DNA of 8,692 bases from Methanomassiliicoccaceae archaeon UBA472 (GTDB taxonomy: Archaea; Thermoplasmatota; Thermoplasmata; Methanomassiliicoccales; UBA472): positions 179 to 8,870 of the forward strand of contig DAML01000028.1 in assembly GCA_002497075.1 (NCBI GenBank). Direction: 5' to 3'. Position 1 is the first letter of the stretch, and every line of letters starts with the position of its first letter. The notes below the pieces were generated by a model, which had not been told where the DNA came from, ran no database searches, and worked only from the letters and a program-made list of their open reading frames with translations. Positions 4,337 through 8,692 of this stretch are shown here, piece by piece. The translations under genes and the position numbers were made by a program.

Positions 4337-7018
4337 ATGACCGGTTCGGAGTTCGACCTCGCCTTCTTCCAGGAGAAGGGTTTCATGCGCAAGCAATGCC
4401 CCAAGTGCCAGAGGCACTTCTGGAGCCTGGGCGATTGGCCCTCTTGCGGAGAGCCGCCTTGCGAGGAGTACACCTTCATCGGCAACTCCCCCATGAACCG
4501 GAAGCTCGACCTGCATGAGATGCGCGAGGCGTATCTGGGATTCTTCGAGGAGAACGGGCACGGCCGCGTGAAGAGGTACCCGATCGTGGCCCGCTGGAGG
4601 GACGACGTGTTCTTCACCCAGGCCTCCATATATGACTTTCAACCGTGGGTGCTGAACGGGGTTATAGAACCGCCCTTCAATCCCCTGACCATTTCGCAGA
4701 CCTGCGTCCGCTTCAACGACATCGACAACGTTGGTAAAACTGGCAGGCACTTCACCTTCTTCGAGATGTGCGCCCATCACGCCTTCAACAAGAAGGATGG
4801 CAAGTTCATCTACTTCAAGGACCGGACGGTCGAGTTATGCCACCGCTTCTTCACCGAGCGCCTGGGAACTGATCCAGGCAAGATGCGCTACATAGAGGAG
4901 TGGTGGGAGGGCGGCGGTAACGCCGGCCCCTGCGTCGAGGTCATCCTGGACGGGGTGGAGGTTGCCACTCTCGTGTTCATGATGTACCGGGACACCCCTG
5001 ACGGAAGAAAGCCCATGGACATGACCGTAGTGGACACCGGTTACGGGCTGGAGCGCATGACCTGGGTGTCCCAGGGAGTGTCCTCCGCCTACGAAGCGGT
5101 CTTCGGACCAGTGGTGGAGTGGCTCAAGGGCCTATCCAAGGTGGAGCCTGATATTTCCGTTCTGACCGAGTACTCCAAGGTCGCCGGGGCCACTAACATG
5201 AAGACCGCGGCCGATGTTCGCCGTATCCGGGAAACGACGGCCGAGAGGATCGGCATAACCTACGAGCAGCTGATGAAGACCATCGCCCCCCTGGAGGACA
5301 TCTATGTCATCTGCGACCACTCCCGGGCGCTCATGCTCATGCTGAACGACGGCGTGGTGCCCTCGAACGTCAGGGAGGGATACTTCGCCCGCATGCTGGT
5401 ACGCCGGGCCCTGCGCTCCATACGCTCCCTGAACCTGGAGATCAGGCTCTCGGAGGCGGTGGGCAGGCAGATCGACCACTTCCAGGACATATTCCCAGAG
5501 CTGAGGGAGAACCGCGAGGACATCCTGAACCTGGTGGAGGTGGAGGAGGAGCGGTACTTCGAGACGCTGGGAAGGGGAAAGCAGCTGGTCGGCCGACTGG
5601 TAAAGGACCTCAAGAAGGGCGAGAAGCTGTCCAACGAGAAGCTCATCGAGCTTTACGATTCGCACGGCCTCAACCCGGAGATAGCTCAGGAGTTCGCGCC
5701 CGGACAGATAGACGTTCCCGACAACTTCTACATGCAGGTGGCCGCCAGGCACGAGAAGCCGGAGGCGGCCGTCGTGGAAGCAAAGGAGCGTCCGGAGAAG
5801 ATGCCGGAGACGCGCATGCTCTATTACGAAGACCCGGAGATGGTGGAGTTCGAGGGAACGGTCATCGCCGAGATCGACGGCGGCATAGTCCTGGACCAGA
5901 GCGCCTTCTATCCTGAGGGCGGGGGGCAGGAATGGGACCTCGGCGTGCTGGATGGAAAGAGGGTCTGCCGGGTCATCAAGATCAAGACCACCATAGTGCA
6001 CTTCGTGGAAGGGGACAACCCCCCGATCGGGGCCACGGTCAAAGGGTCCATCGACCTGGAGCGCCGGCAGCAGCTGATGCGCCATCACACCGGAGCGCAT
6101 CTGATAAACGGGGTCGCCCGCAACCTGTTCGGAAACCACGTCTGGCAGGCCGGAGCTCACAAGGCCGTCGACCAGGCCCGTCTGGACATCACTCACTTCG
6201 AGAACCTAAGCACCGAGCAGCGCGATACGCTGGAGAGGGAGGTCAACCGGGTAGTGCTGCAGGACCGTCCGATAAGCATACAGTTCATGCAGAGGGACGA
6301 GGCGGAAAAGCTGCACGGCTACCGGCTGTACCAGGGCGGTGCTGTGCCGGGTAAGATCATCCGCGTGGTCGAGGTAAAGGGGCTGGACGCCGAGGCCTGC
6401 GGAGGGCTGCACTGCTCGCACACCGGAATGGTCGGCCCGATGCGGATCACCAGGACCAAGCGCATCCAGGACGGCATCGTGCGCGTCGAGTACACCGCCG
6501 GCATGGCGGCCGTGGCCGGCATGCAGTCCGATAAGCGTTTGGTGGAGAGCCTGGGGGATTCCCTTAACGTCCCCGGCGAGAAGCTGCCCGAGGCCGTGAC
6601 CAAGCTGCAGGACGACCTGCGCGAGCAGCGCAAGAGCCTGGAGCACCTCTCATCGGTGATCAACGACATGAGCGTCAAGGAGCTCGTTTCGGAAGCGCCC
6701 AAAGCCGGCGACGCCCGCGTCGTCGTTCACGAGGCGCTGCCCGGCGAGGACCCTGAGGAGATGTCGAAGCAGCTCGCATCCATGCCCTGCACCGTGGTCG
6801 TCATAGGCGTACCGGGGGAGAAGGCGAAATTGCTCGTGGCCTGCTCCTCGGACATCAAGATGGACTGCCGCAAGGCCCTGAAGGGAATAATGGCCTACAT
6901 GGGCGGAGGCGGTGGAGGAAAACCGGACTACGCCCAGGGCGGAGGCGGGGACCCGGCGAGGCTGAAGGGCGCCCTGTCGAAAGCGTATGATGTCGTCTCC
7001 AAGGAGATAGGCGTCTGA
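4337..7018 (+). CDS. alaS: Alanyl-tRNA synthetase (AlaRS), archaeal type
   Basis: AlaRS charges tRNA-Ala and clears mischarged Ser/Gly-tRNA-Ala. At 893 residues it is full-length for archaea. The N-terminal cysteine module (C21, C24, C37, C42; FMRKQCPKC then CGEPPCEEYTFIGNSP) is characteristic of archaeal AlaRS. The class II catalytic domain shows RYPIVARWRDDVFF, motif 2 (SQTCVRFNDIDNVG from residue 120, then TGRHFTFFEM) and motif 3 (GYGLER, 235-240). A helical tRNA-recognition region extends to about 490. The editing domain has the metal-binding set H584/H588 (HTGAH) and C688/H692 (CGGLH), all present. A coiled segment (~740-780) leads to the C-terminal DHHA1/C-Ala domain with MGGGGGGKPDYAQGGGG near 855-872. 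The start fits the TATA spacing of a leaderless mRNA. The next in-frame Met (17) would cut into the conserved archaeal N-terminus. It stands between msrA and the ribosomal operon with promoters on both sides, so it is probably transcribed alone. Confidence 0.98.
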   Translation: MTGSEFDLAFFQEKGFMRKQCPKCQRHFWSLGDWPSCGEPPCEEYTFIGNSPMNRKLDLHEMREAYLGFFEENGHGRVKRYPIVARWRDDVFFTQASIYDFQPWVLNGVIEPPFNPLTISQTCVRFNDIDNVGKTGRHFTFFEMCAHHAFNKKDGKFIYFKDRTVELCHRFFTERLGTDPGKMRYIEEWWEGGGNAGPCVEVILDGVEVATLVFMMYRDTPDGRKPMDMTVVDTGYGLERMTWVSQGVSSAYEAVFGPVVEWLKGLSKVEPDISVLTEYSKVAGATNMKTAADVRRIRETTAERIGITYEQLMKTIAPLEDIYVICDHSRALMLMLNDGVVPSNVREGYFARMLVRRALRSIRSLNLEIRLSEAVGRQIDHFQDIFPELRENREDILNLVEVEEERYFETLGRGKQLVGRLVKDLKKGEKLSNEKLIELYDSHGLNPEIAQEFAPGQIDVPDNFYMQVAARHEKPEAAVVEAKERPEKMPETRMLYYEDPEMVEFEGTVIAEIDGGIVLDQSAFYPEGGGQEWDLGVLDGKRVCRVIKIKTTIVHFVEGDNPPIGATVKGSIDLERRQQLMRHHTGAHLINGVARNLFGNHVWQAGAHKAVDQARLDITHFENLSTEQRDTLEREVNRVVLQDRPISIQFMQRDEAEKLHGYRLYQGGAVPGKIIRVVEVKGLDAEACGGLHCSHTGMVGPMRITRTKRIQDGIVRVEYTAGMAAVAGMQSDKRLVESLGDSLNVPGEKLPEAVTKLQDDLREQRKSLEHLSSVINDMSVKELVSEAPKAGDARVVVHEALPGEDPEEMSKQLASMPCTVVVIGVPGEKAKLLVACSSDIKMDCRKALKGIMAYMGGGGGGKPDYAQGGGGDPARLKGALSKAYDVVSKEIGV

Positions 7019-7053
7019 AACCCCTTCCAACACCTCCTTTTCGTTGCAGAATA

Positions 7054-7061
7054 CTTATATA
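7054..7061 (+). promoter_or_regulatory. Strong TATA box of the uS13-uS4-uS11 operon
   Basis: CTTATATA is close to the archaeal TATA consensus and is the strongest promoter element in the window. It predicts a start near 7082-7087, about 155-160 nt before the uS13 start codon. A weak T stretch at 7038-7041 just before it may help end the alaS transcript. Confidence 0.7.
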
Positions 7062-7082
7062 CAGGCTCAATCTTGGCTTGTC

Positions 7083-7241
7083 CGACAGAATCGATACTGT
7101 TGAGGGAGCCCTTTGTAAAAAAGGGCTTGTTCCCGGACCGGTAGCCCTATCCGGAGATGGGAACTGCAAACCGCGCACTTAGGTGCGGGGCGTACTTCGC
7201 GAGGGCGAGCTTCGATTCGCGATCATCAGCGAGGGATAATC
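7083..7241 (+). promoter_or_regulatory. Structured 5' leader RNA of the ribosomal operon (candidate cis-regulatory element)
   Basis: Between the TATA box and uS13 lies ~160 nt without a gene, long for archaea. Four stems are readable. (1) AGCCCTTT 7107-7114 with AAAGGGCT 7120-7127, extended by GGG 7104-7106 with CCC 7132-7134. (2) CCGGA 7133-7137 with TCCGG 7150-7154. (3) CGCAC 7174-7178 with GTGCG 7183-7187 around TTAG. (4) TCGCGA 7197-7202 with TCGCGA 7217-7222, with an inner CGA/TCG. The strand AGGGCT 7122-7127 can instead pair with AGCCCT 7143-7148, and TTCCC 7130-7134 with GGGAA 7159-7163, so alternative folds exist. Stem 4 ends nine bases before the ribosome binding site. The pairings are read from sequence; a regulatory role, for example autoregulation by a ribosomal protein, is inference. 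It does not fit a tRNA, and I recognise no known RNA family. Confidence 0.5.
7231..7235 (+). promoter_or_regulatory. rps13: Ribosome binding site of uS13
   Basis: GAGGG lies six bases before the TTG at 7242. The frame upstream of that TTG is open back to a stop at 7116-7118 but contains no ATG, GTG or TTG, so this site and the TTG decide the uS13 start. Confidence 0.6.
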
Positions 7242-7745
7242 TTGGCTGAAGCGAAGAAGACAACTACAACTGAGGAGAAGGACGACTTCCGGTACATTGT
7301 CCGTATAGTCAACACGGACATTGACGGCAACAAGCCCACCGTGGTCGGCCTGCAGAGCATAAAAGGCGTTGGAAAGAGAGTGGCCGAGGTCATCGTCCGG
7401 AAGGCCGGCGTGGACCGCTCGGTCAAGATCGGCTCCCTGGACGAGGCAGCCACCGATGAGCTGACAAAGCTCATTTCCAGCTATTCTGATTACGCCCCCA
7501 ACTGGGCCATAAACCGCCAGGCGGACTATGAGACCGGTGAGGACCATCACGTGGTCGGCGTCGATCTGGACATGGTCCTGAAGGACGATATCAACCGCCT
7601 GAAGATGATCAGGTGCTACCGTGGAGTTCGCCACGAGTCCGGACACAAGGTCCGCGGCCAGCGCACCAGGTCCAACGGCAGGAAGGGTCTGACCCTGGGT
7701 GTTTCCAAGACCAAGAACCAGCCCGCCCCTAAGAAGGAGGCCTGA
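7242..7745 (+). CDS. rps13: Small ribosomal subunit protein uS13
   Basis: uS13 sits in the head of the 30S subunit, contacts the P-site tRNA and forms intersubunit bridges. The 167-residue product has the archaeal form: a short charged lead (1-13), FRYIVRIVNTDIDGNKPTVVGLQSIKGVG (16-44, including the helix-hairpin-helix GVG), then the basic C-terminal block with CYRGVRHESGHKVRGQR (125-141) and TRSNGRKGLTLGV. The tail ends in KTKNQPAPKKEA. The start is a TTG preceded by GAGGG; no other standard start codon exists upstream of the conserved core. It is the first gene of the operon, with a structured leader before it, and its stop is two bases from uS4. Order uS13-uS4-uS11 is the normal archaeal arrangement; rpoD would be expected beyond the window. 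Confidence 0.97.
   Translation: MAEAKKTTTTEEKDDFRYIVRIVNTDIDGNKPTVVGLQSIKGVGKRVAEVIVRKAGVDRSVKIGSLDEAATDELTKLISSYSDYAPNWAINRQADYETGEDHHVVGVDLDMVLKDDINRLKMIRCYRGVRHESGHKVRGQRTRSNGRKGLTLGVSKTKNQPAPKKEA
7734..7740 (+). promoter_or_regulatory. rps4: Ribosome binding site of uS4
   Basis: AAGGAGG inside the last codons of uS13 lies seven bases before the uS4 ATG at 7748, allowing uS4 to be translated efficiently despite the two-base gap between the genes. Confidence 0.8.
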
Positions 7746-7747
7746 AC

Positions 7748-8434
7748 ATGGGTGATCCAAAGTTCCCGCGGAGAAGCTACGACACTCCCTCCCACCCCTG
7801 GCAGGGCGAGCGCATAAAGGAGGAGGCCATACTCGTAAAGCAGTACGGCCTGAAGAACAAGAAGGAGCTGTGGAAGGCCAAGACCATCCTGCGGAACCTG
7901 CGCAAGCAGTCCCGTGACCTGCAGGCCCGCCTGAGGATAGGGGAGCACCAGGCCAAGATGGAGACCGAGAACCTGCTGCACAAGTGCGCCAGGATCGGCC
8001 TGCTGCCCATGGAAGGCACCAGACTGGACGATGTGCTCGGACTTTCCGACCTCGCCCTGCTGGACCGCCGCCTGCAGACCGTCGTTTTCAACAAGGGTCT
8101 GGCGTCCACCGTCGGCCAGGCTAGGCAATTCATCGTTCACGGTCATGTGTGCATCGACGACCAGAAGGTAACCATACCTGGTTACATCGTCACCCGTGAT
8201 GACGAAGAGAGGATCATGCTGAACCCGAGGTCGCCCATCGCTGACGAGCTCCACCCGCTGAAGCAGGCCCGCAAGGAGGCCGCCGCGGTGAAGGCTCGCG
8301 TCGAGGATGCCGCGGAGATGAAGAGGGACCCGGGCAAGAAGAAGTTCGTTAAGCATGTGCCCAAGGATGTTGAGGCCGCTGTCCAGGACGTCGAGGATGT
8401 CCCGGCCGAGCTGCCGACCGAGGAGGTGAACTGA
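7748..8434 (+). CDS. rps4: Small ribosomal subunit protein uS4
   Basis: uS4 is a primary 16S rRNA-binding protein that starts 30S assembly. The 228-residue product shows the archaeal uS4 order: MGDPKFPRRSYDTPSHPW at the N-terminus, a helical region with ERIKEEAILVKQYGLKNKKELW (21-42), and the S4 RNA-binding domain at ~106-150 (LDRRLQTVVFNKGLA, ARQFIVHGHVCIDD, VTIPGYIV). Archaeal uS4 is usually about 170-190 residues. Here an extra tail from ~180 is rich in Lys, Ala and acidic residues and ends in DVPAELPTEEVN. The tail is probably disordered and holds the ribosome binding site for uS11 in its last codons. The stop overlaps the uS11 start by one base (TGATG), indicating coupled translation. 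Confidence 0.97.
   Translation: MGDPKFPRRSYDTPSHPWQGERIKEEAILVKQYGLKNKKELWKAKTILRNLRKQSRDLQARLRIGEHQAKMETENLLHKCARIGLLPMEGTRLDDVLGLSDLALLDRRLQTVVFNKGLASTVGQARQFIVHGHVCIDDQKVTIPGYIVTRDDEERIMLNPRSPIADELHPLKQARKEAAAVKARVEDAAEMKRDPGKKKFVKHVPKDVEAAVQDVEDVPAELPTEEVN
8421..8429 (+). promoter_or_regulatory. rps11: Ribosome binding site of uS11
   Basis: AGGAGGTGA is a full-length complement to the archaeal 16S 3' end, placed inside the uS4 tail with four bases before the uS11 ATG. It fixes the start of the truncated last gene and shows which anti-Shine-Dalgarno the organism uses. Confidence 0.88.
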
Positions 8435-8692
8435 TGGGTAAGTGGGGAATAGCGAACGTTTTCGCCAGCTACAATAACATCATAATCACCTTGACCGACG
8501 TCACCGGTGCCGAAACGATCACGAAGTGCACCGGCGGAATGGTGGTCAAGGCGGCCAAGGACGAGTCCTCGCCATACGCGGCCATGAGGGCCGCGGAGAA
8601 GGTGGCCGAGATCGCCAAGGAGAAGGGTATCGATGGCATACACGTCAAGGTGCGCGCACCTGGCGGCAACCGCTCCACCTCCCCCGGTCCGG
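8434..8692 (+). CDS. rps11: Small ribosomal subunit protein uS11 (partial, 3' end outside window)
   Basis: The first 86 residues of uS11, a 30S platform protein that binds 16S rRNA near the E site and mRNA exit. The reading begins MGKWGIANVFASYNNIIITL and contains TDVTGAETI, GGMVVKAAKDESSPYAAM and VKVRAPGGNRSTSPGP, all typical of the archaeal protein. About 40-45 C-terminal residues are missing because the window ends. The ATG shares its A with the uS4 stop and is preceded by a perfect ribosome binding site, so the start is secure. Confidence 0.96.
   Translation, partial: MGKWGIANVFASYNNIIITLTDVTGAETITKCTGGMVVKAAKDESSPYAAMRAAEKVAEIAKEKGIDGIHVKVRAPGGNRSTSPGP

Noticed and set aside
5132..6196. 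354-codon open frame on the minus strand
   Set aside because: It lies wholly inside alaS, whose motifs are intact. The product is a Leu/Val/His-rich translation typical of the reverse strand of high-GC coding sequence, with no recognisable domain.
7083..7230. A tRNA gene upstream of uS13, as found in some haloarchaea
   Set aside because: TTCGATT and CTGCAAA resemble T-loop and anticodon-loop sequences, but the flanking bases do not form the required 5-bp stems and no acceptor stem could be found.
7170..7235. A C/D box guide RNA on the minus strand (TGATGAT at about 7223-7229)
   Set aside because: No D box (CTGA) lies at a fitting distance and no D'/C' pair is visible.
1..8692. CRISPR arrays, insertion sequences, prophage genes or toxin-antitoxin pairs
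   Set aside because: No regularly spaced repeats, transposase or integrase motifs or paired small genes were seen; all long frames are explained by conserved genes.

Overview
This is archaeal, euryarchaeal-type chromosomal DNA with high-GC coding regions. The archaeal evidence is the alanyl-tRNA synthetase with an archaeal N-terminal cysteine module, the archaeal ribosomal order uS13-uS4-uS11, a DUF61/UPF0216 protein, TATA-type promoters (two of them placed for leaderless transcription) and AGGAGGTGA-type ribosome binding sites. A 23S rRNA gene that ends with no 5S gene behind it, together with nifB, suggests the Thermoplasmata side of the Euryarchaeota, possibly a Methanomassiliicoccales-like methanogen. 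That placement is inference; the rest of the genome is not visible.

Left part (1-889): the window opens inside the 3' end of a 23S rRNA gene on the plus strand, ending near position 200. A short trailer follows with two plus-strand termination signals, a T-rich tract at 282-293 and a hairpin plus T7 at 332-356. The second touches the stop codon of a convergent minus-strand DUF61 gene. A 126-bp divergent promoter region separates DUF61 from nifB and holds an imperfect 20-bp palindrome where nifB transcription should start.

Middle part (890-4268): nifB encodes a radical-SAM NifB core fused to a NifX-like domain. Four bases later comes an AlsS/IlvB-type thiamine-diphosphate enzyme, so the two probably share a transcript. 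No nitrogenase structural gene, homocitrate synthase or ilvN is in view. msrA (methionine sulfoxide reductase A) follows with its own candidate promoter.

Right part (4337-8692): alaS has a leaderless-type promoter. A 223-bp intergenic region then carries a strong TATA box and a leader of about 160 nt with four predicted hairpins, two of which have competing partners. The ribosomal genes uS13 (TTG start), uS4 and uS11 (cut by the window end) follow in a tightly packed operon with strong Shine-Dalgarno sites.

Most of the window is conserved housekeeping. The parts worth a second look are the structured ribosomal leader, the nifB/AlsS-like pair with its palindrome, and the isolated 23S gene. 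I saw no CRISPR array, insertion sequence, tRNA or phage gene.
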